Assembly (NCBI RefSeq): GCF_014649795.1
Contig: NZ_BMTS01000014.1
Coordinates: 186,001 to 250,000 of the forward strand
Direction: 5' to 3'
Length of the DNA stretch: 64,000 nt
Source of the DNA: Streptomyces melanogenes
Lineage (GTDB): Bacteria; Actinomycetota; Actinomycetes; Streptomycetales; Streptomycetaceae
A model generated the notes under the pieces. The model did no database searches, was not told where the DNA came from, and was given only the letters and a program-made list of their open reading frames with translations. Shown here piece by piece: positions 24,392 through 32,265 of the stretch. Every line of letters starts with the position of its first letter. Position 1 is the stretch's first letter. Made by a program: the position numbers and the translations under genes.

Positions 24392-25153
24392 ATGAAGCGA
24401 ATCGTCCTGATCTCCGACCTCCAAATGCCCCTTGAGAACAAGCGGGCCAACCGAAACCTCGTCGCCTTCATCCACGACTCACAGCCGGACGAAGTCATCA
24501 ACATTGGTGACATCAACGACTACACAGCGCCCGGAAGATGGTCGGCCGGCCAGCGTGCCGAGTACGGGATGACCGTCCGCGAGGAAGCCGCCTACACCCG
24601 CAGGAACCACATCGAACCCCTGCGCTCCGGCTACAGCGGTCCCTACACCCTGCTCGGCTCCAACCACGGCGAACGGCCACAGCGGTACCTCGTCGACCGC
24701 GCACCCGCCCTGTACGACGCGGAATTGTTCCGGGAGGACAAGCTTCTCCGCCTGGACGACTACGGCATGCGCTTCGAGGCGAGCCGCTATGACTTCGCCC
24801 CCGGCTGGTCCGCCATTCACGGCCACGCCCGAGGCATCAGCCTTGCCCGCTACGCAGGCGGCACCGCCATCAACGCGGCCAAAAAATACGGCCGTTCCAT
24901 CGTCATGGGACACACCCACCGGGCAGGCATCGTCTCCGAAACTACAGGCCCCGCAGGCACCAAGACCATTACCGGCGTCGAGCTCGGCCACCTCATGGAC
25001 ATCAACAAGGCCGCCTACCTCGGCCCCGAACGACTCGCCAACTGGCAGTCGGCCTTTGGCCTGTTCTACATCGACGGCACCACCGTCACACCCCACATCA
25101 TCCCAGTCAGCCGCACCGGCAGCTTCATCGTGGAGGGCGAACGCTACAAGTGA
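24392..25153 (+). CDS. calcineurin-like metallophosphoesterase
   Basis: About 253 residues with the metallophosphoesterase motif series: SDLQMP (the usual DxH has Q in the His place), NIGDINDY (GDxxD), GSNHGERP (GNHE-type), GWSAIHGHARG and MGHTHRAG (GHTH). Phage members often act as DNA exonucleases or nucleotidases. A GTG start at 24374 is also possible; I prefer ATG at 24392 because it begins at the first strand. The Gln replacing the first-motif His could lower metal affinity. It overlaps the following gene by four bases. Confidence 0.75.
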   Translation: MKRIVLISDLQMPLENKRANRNLVAFIHDSQPDEVINIGDINDYTAPGRWSAGQRAEYGMTVREEAAYTRRNHIEPLRSGYSGPYTLLGSNHGERPQRYLVDRAPALYDAELFREDKLLRLDDYGMRFEASRYDFAPGWSAIHGHARGISLARYAGGTAINAAKKYGRSIVMGHTHRAGIVSETTGPAGTKTITGVELGHLMDINKAAYLGPERLANWQSAFGLFYIDGTTVTPHIIPVSRTGSFIVEGERYK

Positions 25154-25830
25154 CCCAGATCAACCCCGAGATCATCAACACCGCCCGCAAGGCCGCAGCC
25201 AAGCTCCACCGCGAAAACTCCTACTGCGAAGCCGACGACATCGAGCAGTACATCCTCCTCAAGTACTGGGAGTGCAAGACCCGCTTCGACAGCTACGAGC
25301 CCCGCGCCCTCTACACGGTCTTCCAAGGGATTGGCGTTGAGCACTGCAAGGCCGAACGCCTGCACTACACCTACAACACCGCAGCGTGGATCTACACACC
25401 CAAGGAAGTACGCAACGTCCTCCAGCACGCCTACTACCGCGAGGAAGCCCGCGAGATCATCCCGAATCGCAAGGATGACCTCATGCGGGTGGCCAACGAT
25501 CCCACGAGCATCGCCCTCAGCATCTGGGACATCGACGAAGCCATGGGCCGCCTCTCCGACGCCCACCAGGCCGCCATCGAACGGGCCTTTCTCCACGAGG
25601 AGAAGCCTTCTCACGGCAGTGCCGAACACAAGCAGCTTCAGCGCGCCATCGACCGCCTCACCGAGCGACTGAACAGCAAGACCGACCAGCGAGGCCGCGA
25701 ACGAGCCGCCGCGCAAGGGAACGCCGGCCGAATGGGATCCGCAGCTGCAACAGCAGCCGCGGACACCACCTATCACGGGACCGGTGGAGCCTCCATGGCC
25801 TACGTCATCACCGAACGAATCGGAGCCTAG
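25150..25830 (+). CDS. sigma-70-like phage regulatory protein
   Basis: A 226-residue protein with the general layout of a small sigma factor. NSYCEADDIEQYILLKYWEC resembles the region 2 helix used for core binding, and GRLSDAHQAAIERAFLHEE the region 4 HTH approach; C-terminal Arg-rich and Ala-rich stretches follow. GTG at 25150 overlaps the previous stop (GTGA). Actinophages often encode such proteins to turn on late genes, and this prophage has no other candidate for the late switch in the window. It is too divergent to be certain. Confidence 0.5.
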   Translation: MTQINPEIINTARKAAAKLHRENSYCEADDIEQYILLKYWECKTRFDSYEPRALYTVFQGIGVEHCKAERLHYTYNTAAWIYTPKEVRNVLQHAYYREEAREIIPNRKDDLMRVANDPTSIALSIWDIDEAMGRLSDAHQAAIERAFLHEEKPSHGSAEHKQLQRAIDRLTERLNSKTDQRGRERAAAQGNAGRMGSAAATAAADTTYHGTGGASMAYVITERIGA

Positions 25831-25838
25831 AACCACCC

Positions 25839-25991
25839 ATGCTCGACGCCATCCTCTCGTGGATCAGCGCCAACCAAGAGGCCATCGCTTTCAGCTTCAG
25901 CGGCGCCATCCTCGCCCTGACCGCCTGGACATGCGGCCTCATCACGCGAACCGTCATCGAAACCATCGCGAAGGAAGACTGTGACTGTTGA
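25839..25991 (+). CDS. small membrane protein, unknown
   Basis: A 50-residue protein with a single clear membrane segment (IAFSFSGAILALTAWTCGLI) and a short charged C terminus ending in DCDC. It is coupled to neighbours on both sides: it starts 8 bases after the sigma-like gene and overlaps the next start by 11 bases. It has no known homologue that I recognise; a holin-like or regulatory role is possible but unsupported. Confidence 0.5.
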   Translation: MLDAILSWISANQEAIAFSFSGAILALTAWTCGLITRTVIETIAKEDCDC

Positions 25992-26235
25992 CCCCCTCGG
26001 CCCCATGCCCGACCCCGACGACTTCGCCGCCTACCTCAAGAGCCTTGATGGCGACGGCCTAGCTCTCAAGCTCAAGGACGAAGCCTTCAAGCGCGCCGCC
26101 GAAGAGGCCGAGACCGTCATCCGCCACGCGGCAACAGTTCGCCAGGCCGCCATCGAAGCCGGGTTCTCCCTGCCAATCGCAGAACACATGGCCCTCGACT
26201 ACTGGGACGTTGCCAGCGGTCTGGGGGACGCATGA
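25981..26235 (+). CDS. small acidic phage protein, unknown
   Basis: An 84-residue protein (GTG start at 25981) with a charged helical middle (LKLKDEAFKRAAEEAETVIRH) and a short C terminus (HMALDYWDVASGLGDA). No domain is recognised. It belongs to the chain of overlapping early genes and ends overlapping the zinc-ribbon gene. Confidence 0.5.
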   Translation: MTVDPLGPMPDPDDFAAYLKSLDGDGLALKLKDEAFKRAAEEAETVIRHAATVRQAAIEAGFSLPIAEHMALDYWDVASGLGDA

Positions 26236-26405
26236 CCGAACCGATCAGCAACCACCGAGACGAGCGTTCCGTCGCGCACTACTGCCCAGGATGTCAGGAC
26301 TGGGGGAGTGTGTCGGAAGCCGTCTCCGTGACCACGCCAACCGGCAAGACAACGATCTGCTGGTCCTGCCGCGAGATCCTGGACAATCTTAGCTTTGCTG
26401 ACTGA
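26232..26405 (+). CDS. small zinc-ribbon protein
   Basis: A 57-residue protein with two CxxC pairs: HYCPGCQDWG at residues 17-24 and ICWSCREIL at 42-50, a classic zinc-ribbon spacing. The ATG overlaps the preceding stop (ATGA). It probably binds nucleic acid or another early protein. The specific role is unknown. Confidence 0.6.
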   Translation: MTEPISNHRDERSVAHYCPGCQDWGSVSEAVSVTTPTGKTTICWSCREILDNLSFAD

Positions 26406-26556
26406 CCTTACTGATCTAACTCCGGCGCCCGAACTAGCTCTGTTGCCGGAAGCGCAGGAGAAGGCTCTTCTCGACGCTTGGATAGATGAACAAGTGAAAG
26501 CTGCTCCCCGCCTTGGCGAGGAGCAGCTAGAGGTTATTCGCGTGTTGCTAGGCTAG
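26395..26556 (+). CDS. short conserved-looking protein at the end of early operon
   Basis: A 53-residue protein (TTG start overlapping the zinc-ribbon gene) with the C-terminal pattern PRLGEEQLEVIRVLLG, similar to PPLTxEQxxxIRxLL tails of many tiny actinobacterial mobile-element proteins. It ends in a four-base overlap with the convergent integrase stop. Being next to the integrase, it or the zinc-ribbon protein could be the recombination directionality factor, but nothing in the sequence proves that. Confidence 0.45.
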   Translation: MLTDLTDLTPAPELALLPEAQEKALLDAWIDEQVKAAPRLGEEQLEVIRVLLG

Positions 26557-28154
26557 TGTGTTTTCTTAAATACCACCTCGATGAGTGAGGGGTCGAATGG
26601 AGCTCGACGAGACCGTCCTTTGGGAATCGGGTGAATAATCACCGCCTGAAGGACGGTCTCTATTGCTATTCCCTTTTGCTCTAGGTCGAACTTATCCCAG
26701 CGAGCCTTTGTGAATCCGGCCAGGAAGTTCTTGCTCGCCTGTTCGCTTAGGAAGGATTCTCGGTCGTCTTCGGACGCCTTTACTTGGAGGTCGAGGCTAT
26801 CCTTGAATTCGAGGTAATCACTTAGGTCGATGGCGCCTTCCTTGTAACTGTCCTTGAGCTCTTGGCGGCGTAGCAGAAGGCTTTCCAGCGTGCCTTGGCC
26901 GTGCCAGGGCTTCTCGTCGGGCGTGATAGTTGAGAATTGCTCCTCAAGGATGCCGACGACGATGCCCTCGACGATCTTGTCTACCTTGTCCATTCGGCGG
27001 CTCACTCTTCGGCATGAGGCTGAGTTGCAGACGTAGTTGCCCCACTTGTGATTTCCGTGGGGTGGGCGTCCAACCATGCCGTGCAGGCACATTTCCTCTG
27101 CGCCCTGTCCCTCCTCGACCCAACCGCAGCGCGCAATTCCGGTAGAGAGATGCTTTCGCGCGCTTCTCTTCCCCTTGATCTTCTTTGCCGCAACCTTCCC
27201 CTCGGGCCAGCGCATGCGGCAGATCTCATCCCATGCTTCGAAGTCGTACCCATCGCCCAGGTTCTCCCACAGGCCGATCTTAGGCTGACCGGTCTTTCGG
27301 TCGAGGACGATCTCTCCGTTGAGAATGCGACCACCCCACCACGCAGGATTGGTAAGCATCTGTGCGACGGTCGATGCAGACCACTGGCCCCCGCGTACGG
27401 TTGGAATGTTCTCGTCGATGAGCCACCGGGCGATGGTGTTGAAGCCCTTCTTAGCCCGCTTCATGTCGATGGCCTTGCGGAGGTAGGGGGCTTCGCTCGG
27501 GTTGAGCTTTTCGTTCCGCTTGCGCCCGGTCTTCTGATCTTCGTCCAGCCAGCCGAAGCGGCGGGCCCCGCCTGTGTACTTGCCCTCTGCTGCGCGGTCT
27601 GCCGTTGAGCGCTTGGTCCGCCGTTTGACCTTCCGAACCTCTGTCTCTCCCATGGACGATGACATGAGGCCGCGCGTCTGCTCCACCTCTGCGTGGATGT
27701 CGACGAGTTGCCGTTTGTCCGTGTAGTACAGGAGGCCGTTCTCGTCGACTGTCAGAGCGCGGTACAGCTTCAGGTAGTCCTCGGGTAGGCGGACGACGCG
27801 CTCTTCCTCGACTGCTATGACGCCGAGGATTGGTATGCCGTCCTCGGTCTGGCGGGCGCGGAGGTCGCGCACCATCTGGAGGAATGCCGGGCGTGGGATG
27901 TCTGGGTCGGCTGCTGTGATGTTGTTGTCTGTGTAGCGGTACACGACGGCCCAGCCCAGCTCACCGGCGGCGGCGTCGTTGTGGAAGCTGTGTTGGCGGG
28001 TTACGCCGATCTGTTCGACCTGTTGAAGGTCCCTGCTGATGCGTGCGTACGAGCAGACGGGGGAGCGCCCGTCGAGCCACTCTTCGATCGTCTGTCCTAC
28101 TGCCAGAGCTTTGGTGAGCTCTGGGTGCATCTCCCATGTGGAGGCCGTTGCCAT
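26553..28154 (-). CDS. int: large serine integrase
   Basis: A 533-residue large serine recombinase that integrates and, with a directionality factor, excises the prophage. The catalytic serine is Ser40 in the YARIS motif of a resolvase domain (about residues 33-180, with LGVIAVEEERVVR and QTRGLMSSSMGETE). A recombinase domain follows (GGARRFGWLDEDQKTGRK, WSASTVAQMLTNPAWWGG), then a zinc-ribbon domain (ARCGWVEEG, then MCLHGM, then YVCNSASC) and a coiled coil (about 440-500). GGGGAAGG precedes ATG 28154. The start is only about 30 bases from the prophage-host junction, so attP probably lies between them. About 30 extra N-terminal residues precede the usual start of the resolvase domain. Confidence 0.93.
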   Translation of the reverse strand: MATASTWEMHPELTKALAVGQTIEEWLDGRSPVCSYARISRDLQQVEQIGVTRQHSFHNDAAAGELGWAVVYRYTDNNITAADPDIPRPAFLQMVRDLRARQTEDGIPILGVIAVEEERVVRLPEDYLKLYRALTVDENGLLYYTDKRQLVDIHAEVEQTRGLMSSSMGETEVRKVKRRTKRSTADRAAEGKYTGGARRFGWLDEDQKTGRKRNEKLNPSEAPYLRKAIDMKRAKKGFNTIARWLIDENIPTVRGGQWSASTVAQMLTNPAWWGGRILNGEIVLDRKTGQPKIGLWENLGDGYDFEAWDEICRMRWPEGKVAAKKIKGKRSARKHLSTGIARCGWVEEGQGAEEMCLHGMVGRPPHGNHKWGNYVCNSASCRRVSRRMDKVDKIVEGIVVGILEEQFSTITPDEKPWHGQGTLESLLLRRQELKDSYKEGAIDLSDYLEFKDSLDLQVKASEDDRESFLSEQASKNFLAGFTKARWDKFDLEQKGIAIETVLQAVIIHPIPKGRSRRAPFDPSLIEVVFKKTH

Positions 28155-28164
28155 ACCTTCCCCT

Positions 28165-28195
28165 GCTATTGTGCTATTTACAGGATATGGGGACC
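28165..28195. other. right prophage attachment junction
   Basis: The integrase start is at 28154 and the class II aldolase reading frame becomes recognisable at GDHALFDAYTG, from about 28190. The crossover therefore lies in this short stretch. The core bases cannot be named because the left junction is outside the window. Family sequences usually have an acidic residue before DHALFDAYTG, so the join is just left of that. Confidence 0.6.
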
Positions 28196-28530
28196 ACGCG
28201 CTGTTCGACGCCTATACGGGAGTGATCGTCGACGCCGAGGAGGGGCGCCGGATCGCGGCCGCGCTCGGCCCCTACAAGGCGGTCATCCTGCGCAACCACG
28301 GGCTGCTGACCGTGGGGGACTCGGTGGACGCGGCGGCCTGGTGGTTCCTTTCGATGGAGCGGTGCGCCGAGGTGCAGCTGGCCGCGCGGGCGGCCGGGAA
28401 GCCGGTGCCGATCGAACGCCGGGACGCGGTCGCCACCCGCGACCAGCTGGGCAGCGACCTGGTCGCGTGGATCAACTACCAGCCGCTGTGGCACCAGATC
28501 AGTGGGTCGGAGCCCGAACTCCTGTCGTAG
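28190..28530 (+). pseudogene. class II aldolase/adducin family gene, 3' remnant
   Basis: About 113 residues of the C-terminal half of a class II aldolase-like protein: DHALFDAYTGVIVDAEEG, ALGPYKAVILRNHGLLTVG, AAWWFLSMERCAEVQLAA, then INYQPLWHQI. The catalytic zinc-binding first half (HxH region) is missing, so it cannot function. It was presumably the attB gene; the 5' half should lie beyond the left end of the prophage. An upstream frame in phage DNA continues into it (ATG 28039) and could yield a chimeric protein, but this is unlikely to be meaningful. Confidence 0.85.
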
Positions 28531-28650
28531 TACGTCAATTTGATGGTGCGTCAATCACTCGCGCCGCGTGCCCCTGCCGACCGGGAGAGCGTTTTCGTAC
28601 GGCACAATTCCCTGACAGTCGACATGACTTGAGGGAAGGGCGAGATTTCC

Positions 28651-29898
28651 GTGGCGGTGCAGGAGGCTCGGCAATGCGGTGGTGACTGCGGTCCCGGTGC
28701 GCGGAACGGCCACCGGCGCGCGGTGGCGGAGTTCCTGGCCAAGCGCGACGGGCTCGCCGCCGGGGAAGGGCTGCCCGCAGCCGTCGCGCACTCCGCCGGG
28801 GCGTCCCGCCAGTGGGTGTCGGACGAGCTCACCCAGTCCGCCCGGGCGCTCGCCGAACACGGCCGGGAGGCGGGGCAGGCCTGGCCGGGCGCGGTCTGGC
28901 GGGCCACCCTGGTGACCGTGTGGGGGAGCGTCGCGGCGCTGGCGCTCGTGGAGGCGTTCACGGCGATCGGCGCGGGCTGGAGCCACGCCCGGACCGCCGG
29001 GCTGGTCGCCGCGCTCGTCGTGGCGGTCGCGCTGACCGGCGCTGGATGGCTGCACCGGGCGCGCGGCGGACTGCTCGCGCCCGTCGTCGGCGAGGACAAC
29101 CGGCTCTCCACCTCACGCGCGGTGGCCGCCGCCTGGGTGCTCCTGGTGGCCTTCGCGGTGCTCCTGCTCGCCGTACGGCTGGCCGGGGCGTCCGGGGCGA
29201 AGGAGCGCGACGCGCTGATCGAGGGCCTCGGGCTCTCCCGTGGTGCGGGCCTGCTGGCGGTGGTCGCGCTGGTCAGCGCGGTGACCGTGGTGGTGCGCCG
29301 GGTCGTGGCCGTACGCATCGCGGGGCAGCGGCTGCAGAAGGTGCGCGCCGAGCGGCCGCGCGCCGCCGACCTGCTCACCGACGACGCCGGGCGCGGCAGC
29401 TTCGCGGACGTCCAGTACGTCCTGGTCTCCACGGTCGCCGTGCTCTTCGCCGCGGTGCGCCTCGCCCGGCGGCCCGACCGGCTGCCCGATCTGCCGTGGG
29501 CGCTGGCCTTCCTGGTGGCCGTGTCCGCGCTGACGTACTTCGCCGGGAAGTACGCCGAAGGCGGTCGTCCCGTCGTGCTCTCGGTGGTCCGGGCGCGCGA
29601 GGCGGGCGATCTGGACGCGCCGATCCGTACCGGTGACGACATCGAGATCCGCGGCGCCGGATTCGTACCGCCCGGAGCGGGCACCCCCGACCGGCTCGCC
29701 CGGATGGTCGTGCGGATCGGCGCGGTCCACGTCCATGTGCCGCTGATCCCGGTCACCGGAGGCTTCGCCAACCCCAGCGACACCGTGCTGACCGTGCCGG
29801 TCCCGGTGGACGTCGAGCCGGGCCGGGTGGAGGTGCGGGTGGTCACGGCCGCGGGCGTCGAGACGAACCGGGTCGCGATCGACGTCACCGGCGACTGA
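28651..29898 (+). CDS. membrane protein with C-terminal IPT/TIG-like domain
   Basis: A 415-residue host protein (GTG start). The N terminus is soluble and charged, then about five hydrophobic segments are seen (VTVWGSVAALALVEAFTAIG, VAALVVAVALTGAGWLH, AAAWVLLVAFAVLLLAVRL, LVSAVTVVVRRVVAV, YVLVSTVAVLFAAVRLARR, LAFLVAVSALTYFAGKY). The C terminus (from GRPVVLSV) is a beta-rich domain, ending VEPGRVEVRVVTAAGVETNRV, typical of IPT/TIG-like folds. Function is unknown. There is a good gap after the aldolase remnant, so it has its own promoter. Confidence 0.6.
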   Translation: MAVQEARQCGGDCGPGARNGHRRAVAEFLAKRDGLAAGEGLPAAVAHSAGASRQWVSDELTQSARALAEHGREAGQAWPGAVWRATLVTVWGSVAALALVEAFTAIGAGWSHARTAGLVAALVVAVALTGAGWLHRARGGLLAPVVGEDNRLSTSRAVAAAWVLLVAFAVLLLAVRLAGASGAKERDALIEGLGLSRGAGLLAVVALVSAVTVVVRRVVAVRIAGQRLQKVRAERPRAADLLTDDAGRGSFADVQYVLVSTVAVLFAAVRLARRPDRLPDLPWALAFLVAVSALTYFAGKYAEGGRPVVLSVVRAREAGDLDAPIRTGDDIEIRGAGFVPPGAGTPDRLARMVVRIGAVHVHVPLIPVTGGFANPSDTVLTVPVPVDVEPGRVEVRVVTAAGVETNRVAIDVTGD

Positions 29899-30034
29899 AC
29901 CCCACCGGATCCGGGTCACCGACCGAACCGGCCCCGCCAGCAGGGGAAACCGGTTGAGGGGTGAACCGGTTGAGCCGCCCGTCCCTCCCGTACGTATGGT
30001 CAGGTGACAGGGGTTACGGAAGGCGGGAACGGCG

Positions 30035-30565
30035 ATGGCACACGGAAATCTCACCCGGACGCGAGGCGGGGCGGCCACCGGCGGGGGCCTGCGGGGCCTG
30101 AAGGAGACGGCGGGCAGGTACGCGCTGCTGCCGCTGCGCGTCTTCCTCGGCGTCACCTTCGTCTACGCCGGGTTCGACAAGCTCACCGGCGGCACCACCA
30201 GCCTCAAGGCGAGCGGCCCCGGCTCGATCGGGGAGCTGATGCACTCGGTGCGGGACAGCTCCGCGATCCCCGCCCTCGTCGACCTCGCCCTGAAGAGCCC
30301 GGTCGGCTTCGGGTACGCCATCGCCATCGGCGAGATCGCCGTCGGACTCGGCATCCTGGTCGGCCTGTTCGGCCGGCTCGCGGCGACCGGCGGCGCGCTG
30401 ATCTCGCTGAGCCTGTGGCTGACCGTGAGCTGGGCGACCACGCCGTACTACTACGGCAACGACCTGGCCTATCTGATGGCCTGGCTGCCGCTGGTGCTCG
30501 CCGGGACACCGCTGCTGTCCGCCGACGCCTGGCTGGCGTCGCGGCGCCGTTTGCGCACCTCGTAG
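30035..30565 (+). CDS. DoxX family membrane protein
   Basis: A 176-residue DoxX-like protein: LPLRVFLGVTFVYAGFDKL, GYAIAIGEIAVGLGILVGLFGR (the GE motif region), and LAYLMAWLPLVLAGTPLLSAD. Four hydrophobic helices as in the family, which is associated with quinone/thiol redox in some bacteria. ATG start at 30035. Its end overlaps, on the opposite strand, a small membrane protein gene. Family assignment is good; biological role here unknown. Confidence 0.8.
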   Translation: MAHGNLTRTRGGAATGGGLRGLKETAGRYALLPLRVFLGVTFVYAGFDKLTGGTTSLKASGPGSIGELMHSVRDSSAIPALVDLALKSPVGFGYAIAIGEIAVGLGILVGLFGRLAATGGALISLSLWLTVSWATTPYYYGNDLAYLMAWLPLVLAGTPLLSADAWLASRRRLRTS

Positions 30566-30735
30566 GCGACCCAGCTGGCGAGCCCGGCGAGGCCGAGGCC
30601 GCCGCAGAGCAGCGGGATCACCACGTACCAGGGCGTCTGCCATTCGTCGGCCGCGTCGCCCGCGAACAGCACGGCGGTCGCCAGCATCACCGTCCCGAGG
30701 ATGAGGCGGCCGGGGCGGAACTCATGACTCCGCAC
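30469..30735 (-). CDS. small membrane protein downstream of PspC gene
   Basis: An 88-residue protein with two hydrophobic stretches (LILGTVMLATAVLFAGDA, YVVIPLLCGGLGLAGLASW) and a basic loop (YEVRKRRRD). Its start overlaps the stop of the PspC-domain gene upstream (30722), so it is likely translationally coupled with it. Its last 97 bases are convergent with the DoxX gene. The C-terminal Ser/Ala tail lies in that overlap. Confidence 0.55.
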   Translation of the reverse strand: MRSHEFRPGRLILGTVMLATAVLFAGDAADEWQTPWYVVIPLLCGGLGLAGLASWVAYEVRKRRRDASQASADSSGVPASTSGSQAIR

Positions 30736-32068
30736 GGTCCACCTCCGCCTGGCCGATGGAGACGTGCAGATCGAGCTCCAGGGTCCCGGCCGGTTTCGCC
30801 CCGGCGGGCGGCGGCAGGGTCACGGTCTTCTTCTGGTTGGGCTGGATGTCGACGTCCTCCGGCTTCTCGGTCGGCAACTGCACGTCACCGACCCCGACCA
30901 CGATGTGCGCCTTCACGGTCGCGCCCAGCGGCACGACCACCTTGAGCCGCCCCGCGCCGACCTCCGCGCGCGTCTTCACGCTCTGCCCCGCGGGCACCAC
31001 GACCTTGCTCAGGTCGAGGGTGCCCTCGCCCGAACCCAGTGCGTACGACGGCCGTACGTCCGCCGCCGCGGCAGGGGTCCAGTCGGTCCTGGTCCACTGG
31101 GTGGTGATGGTCTTGGGCATCGCCGAGGCCCCGGCGAGCAGGGCGGCCGTGAGCACCGCCATGAACAGCGTGCCGAACCCGGTGCGCCCCACGAACGCGC
31201 TGATCACGAGGCCGAGGCCGAACACCACCAGGGCGGCGGTGAGGCCGATCTGGAGCGCGGTGCCCAGCGGCTGGTGGTCCCAGGCGCCCGCGGTGCCGGC
31301 GCCGCCCGCGAGCAGCGCGAGCAGGAAGACGAACCCGCCGATGGAACGCGGGCCCCGGGTGGCCCGGTCGGCCGCCTTCTTGTCGCGGTACTTCCCGGCG
31401 CGCGCCCAGGCCCCGGACGACGGCACCGCGTCGGCGCCCTCGGCGCCCCACAGATAGCCGGTGCCGACCGGGCCCGTGGTGCCGTCCTTGACGATCGGGT
31501 CGCGCCACCAGGAGGGCGAGACGGGTGTGGGCGGAGCCTTGGTCTCGGGCGGGGCCGCCCCGGGGCCGAAGGCGGGGGCGGTCCCGGCCGCCGTCTGGGC
31601 GGCCGTCGTGTCCGGCGGGGCGTCCGGGGGCGTGACCGAGCGGCGCTGGGACCAGACGCCGATGCCCGCGACGGCCAGCGTCAGCAGCGACGCGAAGGTC
31701 ATCACCGAGCCGTTGCTCAGCATCGACAGGAAGATCCCGCAGCCCGCCAGCGCCATCAGCACGGCGACCAGCGCCGGGCCCTCCACCCGGCCGGACAGCA
31801 GCCGCCGGGCCTCGTTCTCGTCCTCGTCGTCCATCGGGAGCAGCAGCCAGGCGAACCCGTAGAAGACCAGGCCGAGGCCGCTGATGACGGTGAGCACGCC
31901 GAACGCGATCCGGAAGATCACCGGGTCGATGTCGCAGTACCGCCCGAGCCCGCCGCAGACGCCGCCGATCACCTTGTTGCGACCGCTGCGGCGCGGCGGC
32001 GGCGCGGCGGGCGCCGGGTCCGGATCCGGGTCCGGCGGCGCGACGGGGGTCTCGGTCGGCTGAGTCAT
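30722..32068 (-). CDS. PspC-domain envelope protein with adhesin-like C terminus
   Basis: A 448-residue membrane protein. After a Pro-rich N terminus, a PspC domain is clear: RNKVIGGVCGGLGRYCDIDPVIFRI, with FAWLLLPMDDEDE closing it. More hydrophobic segments follow, then a beta-rich extracytoplasmic domain (from LDLSKVVVPAGQS, with GVGDVQLPTEKPEDV) resembling LiaF-like beta-helix repeats. ATG at 32068 is used. It is divergent from the PspC kinase at 32266 with about 200 bases between; the two probably sense or react to the same envelope stress. PspC/LiaF-like proteins often inhibit partner kinases; that is an inference here. Confidence 0.75.
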   Translation of the reverse strand: MTQPTETPVAPPDPDPDPAPAAPPPRRSGRNKVIGGVCGGLGRYCDIDPVIFRIAFGVLTVISGLGLVFYGFAWLLLPMDDEDENEARRLLSGRVEGPALVAVLMALAGCGIFLSMLSNGSVMTFASLLTLAVAGIGVWSQRRSVTPPDAPPDTTAAQTAAGTAPAFGPGAAPPETKAPPTPVSPSWWRDPIVKDGTTGPVGTGYLWGAEGADAVPSSGAWARAGKYRDKKAADRATRGPRSIGGFVFLLALLAGGAGTAGAWDHQPLGTALQIGLTAALVVFGLGLVISAFVGRTGFGTLFMAVLTAALLAGASAMPKTITTQWTRTDWTPAAAADVRPSYALGSGEGTLDLSKVVVPAGQSVKTRAEVGAGRLKVVVPLGATVKAHIVVGVGDVQLPTEKPEDVDIQPNQKKTVTLPPPAGAKPAGTLELDLHVSIGQAEVDRAES

Positions 32069-32265
32069 GACTCCATGGTGACGGGCGGTGCGCGGGTCCG
32101 GCACCCGCCCCGACCCTGGCCTCTCCCTGAGATTGCCCCTGATGCGGAGCCGGGGCCTCCCCCGAGCGGGGGAGTGCGGCTCCCCCGTGCGGGGACCGCG
32201 GATCAGGGGCGTCCTGGGGGATTGCCCTGATGCCCGCACCGGCACGGACGTGTGACGATCGGTGC

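Noticed and set aside
30764..32230. A 488-residue plus-strand frame opposite the PspC gene
   Set aside because: It is antisense to a protein with clear PspC and membrane segments and has the Arg/Gly/His composition of a shadow frame in high-GC DNA.
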